From the NCBI GenBank assembly GCA_020064725.1, contig JAGTWJ010000001.1, positions 3,658,001-3,722,000 of the forward strand: DNA of 64,000 nucleotides. The letters run 5' to 3'. The notes under the pieces were generated by a model. The model had not been told where the DNA came from. It did no database searches and worked only from the letters and a program-made list of their open reading frames with translations. Source of the stretch: Drechslerella dactyloides. Its lineage: Eukaryota; Ascomycota; Orbiliomycetes; Orbiliales; Orbiliaceae. Below, one piece after another: positions 27,501-39,400 of the stretch. Numbering within the stretch: position 1 is the first letter of the stretch; every line of letters starts with the position of its first letter. Both the position numbers and the translations under genes were made by a program.

Positions 27501-28370
27501 ACCGAACGTCATCAGTTTTCCAAGTAAGACTATTTCAATTGCTTATGATTGCAAAGGGGCTTCCTTTATTGTCGTGTAACAGCCGAGTCCGGCTGGGCGA
27601 AATTCGGCAGTGGATCTTGGACGTATCCATGCGGGCAGGTGCAAAACGTGAGATCGCATGCCAGCCCGAAGCCAACAACCGCCCAACACCCCGCAGAACA
27701 AACGCCCCACTTGGCAATGATATCATGCAAGTGGCGACCCCGGATTTTCCAATAACGGATGTGATTTCCGGCTGGATTGTGCGCAAGCTGCCTCGAGAAA
27801 AACTAGCTTTAGTCGACACCGATAGCAGACAAAGTGAATGAAGGTTCGACACGTAAAGTTCGAACGATTTTATGCAGGTTGCCAATGTCCGAGCGCCGGT
27901 CCCTAGCAGCGAATTCGCGATCCTTGAGCGGGGAGTCCCCGGTGGGACAAAGGGAGGAGAAAGGTCGCCGTTGCAGCGAGAACCTTTGAGCAGATGTTTC
28001 AAACGTTCAGCAGCCAGAAAGCGGCAGCCTGCCACGAGCAATCGCAATCTTGACCAGCTGGCCCCAAAGTGTCCCCGATACAAGTGAAGATGCCCGTATT
28101 TGAGGTCATTTCTTTCCAAGTGGCCATCATTGCATACGCCATGCCGGACCCATGCACGCCGCCAGATGCAGAGCCTACCTCAATTTAGCTCTAGCGCTGC
28201 CTTTCCACATGCACGTAACCTTCGACGGCCACCCGCACCAGAACTAAAGTTAAAAGTAATTTTGGCCGGGATCGAGAGAAACAGCGGCTGGATCGCCGCT
28301 AGCTGCCAGCTGACGTTTTTTTTTTGCGGTGAAGCACGCTCGACACGGTGCCTACTGCGGCCATAGTTCT
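18541..28370. other. Gene desert of about 10 kb
   Basis: No gene could be supported on either strand. Open frames are short, overlap on opposite strands and match no domain I recognise. Base composition varies: 21-25.5 kb is clearly AT-rich with several TA runs (for example near 25205-25218), while 19.1-20.1 kb and 27.4-28.3 kb are richer in G+C. A palindromic ACGT repeat lies at 24075-24096. I found no intact transposon open frame, long terminal repeat or tRNA by eye. Old, mutated mobile DNA is possible but not shown. Confidence 0.55.
24075..24096. repeat. Palindromic (ACGT)n simple repeat
   Basis: A short self-complementary run, gtacatacgtacgtacgtac followed by at, sits in non-coding AT-rich DNA. 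It is a simple-sequence repeat with no evident role. Confidence 0.7.
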
Positions 28371-29032
28371 CTGATTCCTCGATTACTACAGGAATACGAG
28401 GTGTCGGGATGACAGGATATAAAAGAAGGCAGGGACCCCGACGGTACTTGAGGAGACCAGCATGCCCTCAGCTCCCCAGGCAGCATCGTCGCCTCCGGCA
28501 GTCAAAGTTGTTTGCAATTGAGTTGCTCTCGCGGGACTGGTCGAGAGGCCGGCATCGATACACAGCTCTCGCGTAAGCTCGGATACGTCGCGAAGGTAAC
28601 TATACGCGGGTGGCGCCCTGCTGGTCCCCCATTGCACCACTCGATGCTATCTTAGCCCATTTCTTTCCCGTTCCCGGACTTCTATTGTCACCCATACGTT
28701 TGTTAGTATTGTATTATATAAACTGTTGGAATTTCGTGCAAGGTGTCGCCGACATTTCGAGGTTCATACCATGCTGGGATGCGCTGCGTTGGGCATGTCG
28801 TCGGCCGGGGTGCCCCTCCGCGAGCAGCTGCGATCCCGCCATAACAAATACAGTATTAATCCCACTGCCCATTGTCGACTTCCATTGCCCAATCGCCCAT
28901 TTGTATCCATATAATCTTCCATCGTCGAGTCTCCAAGTTCACAGGCAGTGGCGTGCATTGGTTTTATATCGCCTGCCGCCGTATCTGCTATCATTCCTTT
29001 TACTAACCTCACGAGACAGGACATTCGCTAAG
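28371..29032 (+). promoter_or_regulatory. Promoter and leader region of acid trehalase
   Basis: The 660 bases upstream of the trehalase ATG contain TATATAAA at 28715-28722 (318 bases before the start) and a CCCCT pentamer at 28813-28817, matching the stress-response element known from yeast. The trehalase frame stays open for 423 bases upstream, but it contains no ATG before 29033, so the start is well defined. Regulation by stress is an inference from the single pentamer and from the known biology of trehalases. Confidence 0.4.
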
Positions 29033-32000
29033 ATGAAGAACGTCGTTCGCTTTTCGCTGCTGTGCGTCGCCATTCGCACCTCGAGTGCCTTCCCATGGGC
29101 CAAGCTCGTCAGAGACCCATTCTACCCCAGCGTCCTGGAACCCCGTCAGGTCGAAAACCCTCCTCCAGCTGAGAACGTCTGGTCCGACGACCCGCTGGAG
29201 ACCCCGCACTGGGACAACAAGACATTCACTTTATATACTAGCCAGCTCGTCCAGGGCGCCTACCAGCAGACCCCATATGTAGCCAATGGATACTTCGGAC
29301 AGCGCTTTGGCGCCGAAGGCCATGGCTTCCAGCAGGATAAAAACACTACAGACCCCAATGGGCCCCTCCAACCGGTAAACGGTTGGCCATTGGATAATCT
29401 TCGGGTCACATTCGGAACCGTCTCTGGATTCTGGAACAGCCAGCCAAACACCAGCCGTACAAATTTCCCGGAACTTGCGGCGAAAGGTGGTGAGAGCGTT
29501 ATCTCTGGACTACCGAACTGGGCCTCCCTCTACCTGATCACTCCGCAAGGCGATACATATGGCCCCGGCACCCCGAATTCAACAATCTCGAACTTTATGC
29601 AATCAATGAGCCTGAGAAATGGCATCGTGAAGACATCTGTTACCTGGAGTCCACCAGGGAATTGTCAATACAACATGACTTACACTGTTATGGCCAGTCG
29701 GTTCCGCCCCAACGTCGGCTACATGCAATTGGACGTCGTAGCTAGTCACGACGTCGAGGTTTCCCTGTTAGACCTTCTTGACGGCCGAGGGGCTCTCAGA
29801 ACATGGCCCGCCGGCACCGGAATGGAAGATGGTGCAGAAAATATCATTTGGTCCGGAGTTCACCCCGCAGGTCTCCCTGATATCACCGCCTACGTGTACT
29901 CTACGGTTAACTTCAGCGGCACTGCATCCGGGCGCATGTCCGGTTCATCTATCCCATGGGTACCCCAAAATATATCCACAGTATCTCAAGTCTTCAAGGC
30001 GACTCTCAATGCCGGCAAACCATTCTCAGTATATAAAACCGTTGGCATTGCGAGCAGCGAGGCGTTCCCGGACCACCCAGAGCAGGTTGCCAGAACAGCA
30101 GCTCTGTCAGGATCAGCTGCTGGCTATAAGCAACTCTTCGAGGAGCATGATGAGGTTTGGGAAGACCTCTGGGAGGATGGCACCATTTTGGCTGAATACG
30201 ATGAAGAGCTTCAGATTAGTTTGCAGGCGACCCTGTTCCATTTGCTATGTGCTGTCAGAACCGGAAAAGGCCCCGAGCATCTCGGTAGTGATGCTTCGAT
30301 CTCCGTCGGCGGATTGACAAGCGACAGTTACGCAGGATGTAAGTACAGCTTCTCGATACCCTAGCACTACGCTTCTAACCAATGGTGCTACTCAGTCATA
30401 TTCTGGGATGCGGATCTTTGGATGTATCCTGGGCTCTCGGCGATTTGGCCCGACTACGCCCTCTCCATCGTCAACTACCGAAGCCGGTTGTTGGAGCAGT
30501 CCGAACGCAATGCCCGTGAATATGGGTATGGCGAAGATACAGCCGTGTACTCATGGACCTCTGGCCGGTTCGGAAACTGTACTGGCACAGGTCCCTGCGT
30601 TGATTACCAATACCACTTGAATGCAGACATTGCGTTCGCAGCTTGGGAGTACTATCTTAATACTGGAGATATGGATTTCTTGCAAAACGAGGGATGGCCG
30701 ATTGTCCGCAAAGTTACCAACTTCTTTTCGGAATACGTGCAGCTTATTAACAGCAGTTACCACACATCGAATCTCACTGATCCGGTATGTATTTCATATG
30801 GGATGACCAAACATCATTCATTGTACTGGCCGCTAATGGAAATTCAGGATGAGTACGCCAACCATGTTGATGACGGCGCGTTCACAAATGCCTCGATCAA
30901 AAAGCTGTTCTCCGTGGCCTTGGGTCTTGCGAAGTTGGTAGGGTACAAAGCACCACAAAGGTGGGAAGATATTGCGGGAAAGATGTATATTCCCTATGAT
31001 GCCGAAGCGGGCATAATCCCAGAGTTCACCGGGATGAACGGATCTGTTACCATCAAGCAAGTCGATGTTGCTTTGATTTCTTACCCAGTTGGATTCAAGT
31101 TCAATGATACCCAGGCTCGCAACGACTTGTTTTTTTATGCGAAAGCGCAGTCTCCCGACGGACCCGCGATGACGTGGGCCATCTACTCGGTTGTATCGGC
31201 CGAACTGATCGACACCGGATGCCAGTCGTGGACCCATGCACTCCAGGGATCCCAGACATATATTCGTGCACCGTGGTACACCTTCTCGGAACAAGTCGAC
31301 GATAACTTCTATACAAACGGTGGTACAAATCCCGCCTTCCCCTTCCTCACGGGACACGGCGGGTACCTACAAGTCTGGACACACGGCTACACCGGCTTCC
31401 GGCCTATGGCTGACACGTTCTATCTCGAGCCGTCTCTTCCACCTCATCTCAGCGGCGGCCTCCTCTACAAGACCATGAAATGGCAGGGCGCTAGCTTTGA
31501 GGTCTACATCGGTCAGGAGAATACCACAATCAAACGTGTTGTATCGCGAAACTCCCAACTCGAATACAAGGGCGCCGTTCCCGTCACTATCGGTGCGAAG
31601 AATCCCAAGGCGGGCAAATACTTCCTTCTGCTCAACGAGCAAATAGTCATCCCGACGCGTCTGCCACATAAGAATCCGCCGTTCCAGCCAGATAATCTGG
31701 CACAATGCGTTCCCGTTACAAGCAACGTTACTTGGGCGCCGTCTCATTTCCCGCTTGCCGCAGTTGATGGCAGCAATGCGACGACATGGCAGCCGATGAC
31801 CAAAGACCCCAGCAGCATCACGATTGATCTCTCAGCATCCTTCCCACCACCGCCAGACGATGCGAGAGTTGCCAGTGACCGCCGTAGGGTACGGGAGGTC
31901 ATCTTCACCTGGGGTTTGGCTGTGCCACACAGCTGGACCCTGGAGATCTCGAACGATACAGACACTTGGGAGCGTGTCTGGGGACAGGAAAACGTCGAGA

Positions 32001-32185
32001 TTTCTATCGCTTATGATGCTAAGCGATATATCGAGCCTAGACTGGAAGACGGAAACAGCACCACTGTCACCTTCGACAGGGAGTACGAAGGGCGGTTTGT
32101 CAGGTTGACAATCGCAGGTAACCAGGCGAGTTCAAAGGCGAAGTATGGTGCTACGGTGGCCGAGGTAGCGCTCATCGGGTCTTGA
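29033..32185 (+). CDS. ATH1: Acid trehalase (glycoside hydrolase family 65), 1010 aa
   Basis: This secreted or cell-wall enzyme hydrolyses trehalose to two glucose molecules. Exons are 29033-30338, 30396-30784 and 30848-32185. Intron 1 is 57 bases (GTAAGT, TTCTAACC, CAG). Intron 2 is 63 bases (GTATGT, CTAATG, CAG) and has no stop, so it can be misread as coding. Splicing out intron 1 restores GFIFWDADLWMYPGL, a hallmark of the family; splicing out intron 2 gives DPDEYANHVDDGAF. In GH65 enzymes the Glu of the DEY motif is the general acid, here E567. The protein starts with a signal peptide (residues 1 to about 20), then the GH65 N-terminal beta domain, the (alpha/alpha)6 catalytic domain, and a C-terminal F5/8-type (discoidin-like) region from about residue 850. 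At least 15 N-glycosylation sequons support secretion. Length matches fungal acid trehalases. Confidence 0.97.
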
Positions 32186-35100
32186 GATCCCGTCGTGCTT
32201 TTTTTTACCATTCGATAAGGGTTTTATATGGGCGTTTCACTTTATTGTTATTGCAATTGGGATGGGCTGCAAGTAAGGAAGTGTGTCTAGCAATGGCTCT
32301 GGACGGAGCAAGGCGGTAAAGGTAATGCATGGTTGTGTTTCTGTGTTTTTTTTTTCCTTTGAGGGAGATAAGCGAAAGGAGCGGACGGGGAGGGTGAGAA
32401 TGGGCTGGATGGACCATGGTCTTATTAATCGGTAACAGTACTTATTTTCTGGGGCGATAGGATGGATGGGTGCATCGAGGCATGCATGGCATTCCGCATC
32501 TGGTGGCTTGATTATGGATTGCTTCAAGCTAGTCAGCGCATGATGTTATAATATTAATGTAAAATGAAGCACAGTCGTTACGCATACAACCAAACCTCTC
32601 ACGAGAGATTTCACTCTCTACCGACAGGATATGTGACAAGTAAGCCTGCATGTTAGAATTTAAGGTGGGCGTGTGCGTAAAAATAAACCGCGCAGTTATC
32701 TTCATCCGCGGGAGACATCGCAGCACCGGGTATACGGAATTTTTAGTTGCCTGCATCAGTATTGTGTCTGGCCCGTGAGACAACATCAGCACACAATAAT
32801 GCATTGTATGTATTGTACCTGTTGATCTCTAGGATTTTTTACGCGATCTGTGATATATTGCCCATTGAATCCAATTTAGACTTGCCTACGCGGCATCCGG
32901 CACTATGATTAATTGCAACTTGTACCGAAATAGCATTGCTGGGTCCACGGCTCCGGTTGTCTCACGGAGAAACAGCTGGGTACGTGGCTGGTACGGTGAG
33001 TATACTTATATACTAGGAGCTTGTGCGGCCTATAGTTGGAGTTCGCCGCAAGGAATTAAAATTGAAAGCCAACCCTTGGCCAGGGAGCGCGACGGACGCG
33101 ATACAGATGTTGCATGTCATTAGTCTGGGCTTCCGGCATAGAGGACGGGCGTATTCGGGCATGTAGACGCGAGCCCGCCTGACGGATGTCAAGTCACATG
33201 CAGGGCCTTCCTGGTCCCCTGGCCCTTGTTCAGACGTTTTCCAGGGACGCTCACGCGTTGGCGAGAAGAAGCAGGACAGAAAATCAAATTCAATCGCGAG
33301 GAGAGACACTGTGCTAAGTTGAGCTATTCAGGCGTGCTGGCGATACACACTTGTGGTCCGATGCATGGTTCACTGGCGGGACGGCGTCTTTCGGGGACTG
33401 CTGGAGTGGAGCAGGTATCGAATGTTGTTATACGAGCCATGCCTGCGTGATATGTCATAATATGATATGATGATGATGGTGTATGTGGAGTGTGATATAA
33501 TACGACGCGGTGGAGATGTCTAAAGTCCTCGTGGCAGCACAAGCCGCAATTAATGCAGCCTGACGTGCATTGAGCCTGGCGCTGGCTGTTGTGTTGCCGG
33601 CCCGCCGTCGACGAGAAGGACCTTGCACTGCTATTAATATTCGGCCTGGTGGTGTTTCGAAATCGCCTCCTGCATGCATATTCTGAAGACGAAGCGACCT
33701 GCGAACTCGCAAACAGCACCCGACCATTGGCCCGTCGAGTCCACCGGATGACCTATCGATAGCCACATCTGACGGTTGACGGCGTGCCGGACATGCAGCT
33801 GGTAAGCTTGCCTCGACGTCGAACCAGCCGTCGTTGTTTCAGATGGATGCCGTTCTGTACAACTGACATGATGAGAACATTCCTGACAGGTTCGATAGAC
33901 ATCGTCCCGCTGCCATGCAGAGTCAGCCGTCTCTGGTTGCGAAAGATTGGATGGGCGATCGAGCAAGCAGGCCGGATTGCACACGGCTGCTGCCGCTTTC
34001 TGCCGTCATCTTGCCAGACGGCTGAGTAGTCCAGGGCCACCGGTCCATTGAAATCTCCGCGGTTGACGCCGGCACTTTGACATGTCTTGTCGCAGAGTCG
34101 CATCCCGAGCTCTTTGCGCTGGCAGCGAAGCTAAGGCGGTCCGACTCTTCCTGCAGGCCTAATGAAGCAGCTGTACGAGAAATTACTTCATCCGACGACG
34201 ATTAGTCGGGGCACGCGCAAGATCTTCCTTCGCCGTCCGTCTGTTCGCGGTCGTAGGCAAAGCCACAACTTGGCTAGCTTGCTTGTTAGCTAGGCAAAAA
34301 AGTCCCGAGCACGAGATGAAGCAGCTGTTCTCTGCATGGAAATTAGCATTGGCGCAGCAGAATTCAGCAGCATGCAGCTCGCTAAGAAGCCCTTCGACAG
34401 AAACAAGAGCAGCAGTCTCGATCATTTATTTGCCTACCTGCCAGAATAGGTTGAAAACTCGAGACTGCCGATGGGCATCACTCTCGGCTGCCGTCCGTTC
34501 GATAGGCAGACCTGCTGGGTTATGGGTTACCAAAGTTCAGCCCGTCCTGCAAGCTTGGCTTGGATGAGACCCCTGATAACCACCACTTCCGCAAGACTAG
34601 CCGGCACTACTGCCAGGCAAACAACAACTCGTGCTTCAAGACAAGGTATCAGACTGATATATCCTCGTATGCAAACCGTCTACACGCCCGCCGATCCAGG
34701 CTTACCAGAAGCATGAAACACGCAGGCCGTTTTGCACACTTCTGGGGCCGCCCAGAGATCCAGAGCGCACGGAATATACCACTCCGCATGTCACTGCGCT
34801 GCATGCGGCTGCAAACGGAGCGCACAGGGCTGGCCCGCATACGGTTTGATCGTGGTATGGTCTGACGAGCCGATCAAGCAGACGGAAACAGAGCAAGCAT
34901 ATCCCTTCGAAAGGAACAGCAGATGATGTACCACTTCCGCAATCCTAATATGCAACGGTACACCGATATATTGCAACCGAAGGTGGTGCAGTTCAGATGT
35001 GATCTCGGGCGTCCGAACTGTCGGTTGCCGGTGCGGTGGTGGGGGCTGCAGCTGGTGGGTCGAGGCGTCTGTCTCACCGCTGGAAGCCTGCGTGGAGCAA

Positions 35101-36435
35101 GGCCTGGCCGCAACAACGGGCTGGCTGAAATGCGTTCGCTGCACCGCTGATGATGCCAGGACGACAAGTGGGGAATACCAAGCCGAGAAGACATGACCGC
35201 CGACCAGACCTTGGAATGAATAGGATTTTGTCTTCACGGTCAACCTGGTTTTCAAAATCCTGCTATCGGTGATAGGTTCCTTTGATCGAGAGCTGCGAGA
35301 GCCTCCTACTTCTCTAGCGGAGCCGGGCCAGTCTGGCGATTTGCGACCACCGTCAACGCCCGTTGACAATCAACGACTGGTGACCTGATTGGGGCCAAAG
35401 TCGCAGGGTTCGACAATCGCGGTCTCGAAAAACCCGCCCTCCGTCAAGATTGCTGTTGGGTTAGCCCGAAAGGAGCGGCCATCGGTTTCAGCATAGAAAC
35501 AACTCAAGCCCCGTGCTTATGCACATACACACCACCCTTCGCAGCCTCGAGATTGCGTCCCGAGAGTGCCTACGCTCGCATATTTTGGGGGCCGTTCCTG
35601 GTGGTGGCACTGCCTGCCTACCCCTTCCTCCTCATCTGACTAGTCGGGAAACTTATTGGGATTATCCGGGCCCGCGAAGGGGAAAAGTAATCAATCGAGC
35701 AATCGAAAGAGTCGTCTAGCCGTCGAAAAAAGGCCCCAAACGCTTGCGCGAACGAGATCGAGCGGCGCCAGCGCGGCATTTTGCAAACGGCACCGATACT
35801 GCTGCATATTTCCCCATTCCATTGAACCTCTGTTCAAATTATCCTTTCCGCTAGCTCGGTGGAGACCGACCCGATTCTGCCCTTTTGATTGCATTCACGG
35901 CACACGAATACGACTGTCTGCGACGAAGGAACAAATTTGCCAGCGATCCCGCTGGAGCTGGAATTTGATACATACCGGTTCTTTCCCCGGCTGAGGTCCG
36001 CAGACGAAAATTCGTTATCACAAAATACTCCATTCTCCATTCCCAAATGCTTGCAGACGACGATCACAAAAATCACATTCTTCAACGGACAGCTCGAGAT
36101 AACGTTACGGGGTTCCCCAGAACCGGGTCAGGACCCTTAGACCTCTTTTTCCTCTGTCTCTGCCTCTATCTCTGCCGTTCTCGCGCCTTCATCCAAAACG
36201 GTGACGCCGTGCGGGCACACCCATCACTAACTATCCAATCTAAACGCCGGGATCCCGCCCAGCAAGCCCAAACTCGCCCAGGCGTCCTTAGGACAAACCC
36301 ACTCACCCACTCACACCACGAGCATCAAATTGGCCGCTGCAGCATTATTGCCGGCGGACCAGGATAGCATAGAAAATATATAGTCGGGAACCGTTCCCGC
36401 CAATTTTTCCAAATATTTTCCGTTGATATTGTATC
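32186..36435. other. Intergenic region between trehalase and the second RING-IBR gene
   Basis: The first few hundred bases are T-rich and probably form the trehalase 3' untranslated region. The middle (33-35.4 kb) has overlapping open frames on both strands, the longest 192 codons at 34791-35369 on the minus strand, without recognisable domains or splice support. The last kilobase is pyrimidine-rich and likely promoter and leader of the downstream gene. Confidence 0.5.
36141..36190 (+). promoter_or_regulatory. C/T-rich tract upstream of the RING-IBR gene
   Basis: About 50 bases of almost pure pyrimidine on the + strand lie some 250-300 bases before the ATG at 36436. In filamentous fungi such tracts often sit just upstream of transcription start sites. 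Confidence 0.35.
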
Positions 36436-39400
36436 ATGAGTAGCATGTCTGGTTATATGTTCATGACAGGGTCACCCTTTTTGCAGGACATCACGAAACA
36501 GGACAAAGAAACGGCAGCACAGATAGCGGCAGCGCAACTGGCACTCGCAGGACGAAAGGCATCGATCATGCTGGGCGAGGATGTGCCCGACGCGGAGCCT
36601 GTCACTCGGACCGCGACCGCTTCGACAAAAGGTTCAACAGACTCTGAGGAGGCGCCGCCGTTCAAGCGAGGATTTGGCAGCATCTTCCAGCACAGGAGAA
36701 GGAAGCGATCGAAGGATATCAAGCCGGACTCTGCCTCGACAGCTTCCCGATTCGACCTCCTTTCGTCATTTCGACCGTCATCACCCATCAGCTTTGCAGG
36801 ACTCCGCTCGAACTCGCTGATACCTCCCGATGCAATCCGACCGACATCCCCTACATCGTTGCGAGTCGTATCGCCGGTGCCAGGGGAGTTGCCAGAGATA
36901 CGGACATCCCTGGATTCGACCCCTTCCATCCACTCCGCACATTTGTTCAATGTCGATACGCCGGAACCGAAGACGAATCTGTCCGCGATTGACATACTCG
37001 TAGGAGGACTAGAGAGCATTCCTCCTCGTCCTCCACCAAAGTCATATGTCAGCGCCTTCATACCGAACCCGAAGGAAGATCCAATCATGTCGTCGCTTTC
37101 GCCTACGACGATCGTCAAGACATCCAACCAGCGGCCAATGAGCCCTGGGTCGAGCTCGATATCGCACACTCAGCTCCCGCCTCTGCAAACACGATCTGAC
37201 TCAATCTTCTCGGCAAGCGGGTCGGAGCGACAGATGTCCATAGGTTCTGAAGAACCCGAGATGGAGCGTCTTCGCAAGGGATCCGAGTCGTCGGAATTTG
37301 ACGGGGAGAAGGACAAGAAACGCCAACACTGGCTGGTACCATCGAGTCCGCACACCAACATTATCGACGAGAAGCTATACAACGAGCTGCCGTTGGATTT
37401 GTCAGAGGTGCCGTTGGACCCCGGCCCGGGCCCGTCGACAGCTGCCGCGGCACCACGGCCGGAAAAAGACCCCGCGATGTTCGCACAGAGAGCGGATAGT
37501 GATGATGAATATTCCTCACCGCCACCGCCCTTCGAGGAGGAGGAAACGATACCAAAACCAGAATTCTCGGAAAACCTCAAGGAACACCTGCGAGGGTCCG
37601 ACCTCGCTGGCAACTGGTGGCGCCTGTACGCGCCGCCCCCAGAACTGTCTTACGTACCTGAGAGCACCCCTATCGAACTCCTAAATCTGTACAATGACGA
37701 ACAGCTCGAATTCGACATCAGACGGATCCAGGGCCTGCCGCCCGTCGACCCCGACGCTGAACTCCAAGCCGTACCGAGATCCAAACGCAGCGATTCCACC
37801 GAGGAATCCTGCGCCTGTTCCGACGATATCAGCTACAACAGCCATCGCGCATCAACACACACAGCCGAGGGCACGATCTTTAGCCGCCGCTCCGTCGCGA
37901 CCACCGCCACGAGCGTCTCCGATGCCGGCGCGCCGGAAAACGCGTCGCCTATCTCACCCACGCAGCCGTCCGCGGCCGCCATGGCCCGGTGGACAGCGTT
38001 CAGCAAATGGGGCCCCTCGATCCGCGATTCCCTCCCCGCTTACTCGCCTATGCGAGAATCCTTCATGAACATGAACCCGCTCAGCCCTAACCCGTTGAAC
38101 CAGCGCAAGAACGAAAACGGCTGCGCCATGTGCATGGAGGACCTGAGCGTGCGGCGGACGGTCATCATCGATTGTCAACATAAATTCTGCACTGCTTGCC
38201 TGCGGTCGATCGTGCTGGCGTCGCTCAACGACGAGATCTCGTTCCCGCCGAAATGCTGCACGACGCGCATCCCCGTCCGCGCGATCAGGGCCGTCTGCAA
38301 CTTGTCCGAGCAGGCGGCGGTGAACCATAAGATCCGCGAGTACTCGCAGGACCCAGCGGACCGCATCTACTGTCCGTCCTCTGCATGTGGGAGGTTCATC
38401 CCGCCGGAGCCGCTGCACGACTTCCGGTCCAAATGCCTCGTGTGCCAGTTTTGTCAGGCGAAAGTCTGTCCGACGTGCCGTGGACGAGCGCACGCTGAAG
38501 GCGCGGTGTGTCCGAAGGAAGAACAGGAGCTGTGCACGGGCTGCGAGATGAGCGGCGACAACTGTCTGTGCAAGTTTGACGAGGAGGGGCTCATGGATTG
38601 GGGGAAGACGCGGCTGTACGAGTCCGGCAACCTGGACGAGCTGGACCGGCAGGCGGGGGAGATTCACAGTGCCACGCATGGACATGTGCAGCCGTCGATG
38701 GCTGATATGGGTATGGGTATTGGCATGCGGCGGGACTTTGAGCGCAAGGTGTCATGGGAGCAGCTTGCGGCCGAGGAATCGCTGCGGAATAAGCGGGATA
38801 AGGAGAAGCAGGAGAGGAAGCGGAAGGAGGAAGCCCAGATCACGGACCTCTCGAAGAGATACGACAAGCTGATGAAGCAGCTGGAGAACTTGCTCGAAGC
38901 GCAGTCAACGCTGATGGAACAGCGGCTGGAGCTAGTGCGGGCCGGGCTGATGGCTGGGCACGAGGAAGGCGAAGCGCAGCTTGAGGCTATTCTGGCGGAG
39001 GAAGACGAGACGCTGGAGGCCCGGTTGGCGGAGCGGGCTATCGACTTGGAGAGTCGGCTTGACGAGGAGCTGAAGCAGCTGGACGCCAAGTTCGAGGAAG
39101 AGGAAGACGACATTATCATCATCCTGACGCGACAGCACCGCGGCAAACCAAATCGCGACGAGCGGATCAAGTCTGCAGTGGACAGGCTGAAGTTGCAGCA
39201 GAGCGAGGAGAAGCAGGACGTCAAGAGCCAGTACTCAACGCAGCTGTCGGATCTTCGGAAGACGGTCATCAGCGAGATCGAGCAGATCAAGCAGGAGATC
39301 ATCCAGCAACGCCAGGCTGACCTGGAAGGGCAGTACGAGGAATGGCACGAGGCCGCACGCCGAGAGTACGCGGACGAGAAGTGGTTCGCGGCAGTGAGGG

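Noticed and set aside
28610..29032. Upstream extension of the trehalase open frame
   Set aside because: The first codon is GTG and no in-frame ATG occurs before 29033, which opens a clear signal peptide.
34791..35369. 192-codon minus-strand open frame
   Set aside because: Low-complexity and overlapped by frames on the other strand; no domain, start context or intron support.
36453..37169. 238-codon antisense frame in the RING-IBR gene, and similar frames at 37954-38685 and 38664-39566
   Set aside because: They are shadows of the strongly supported + strand coding sequence.
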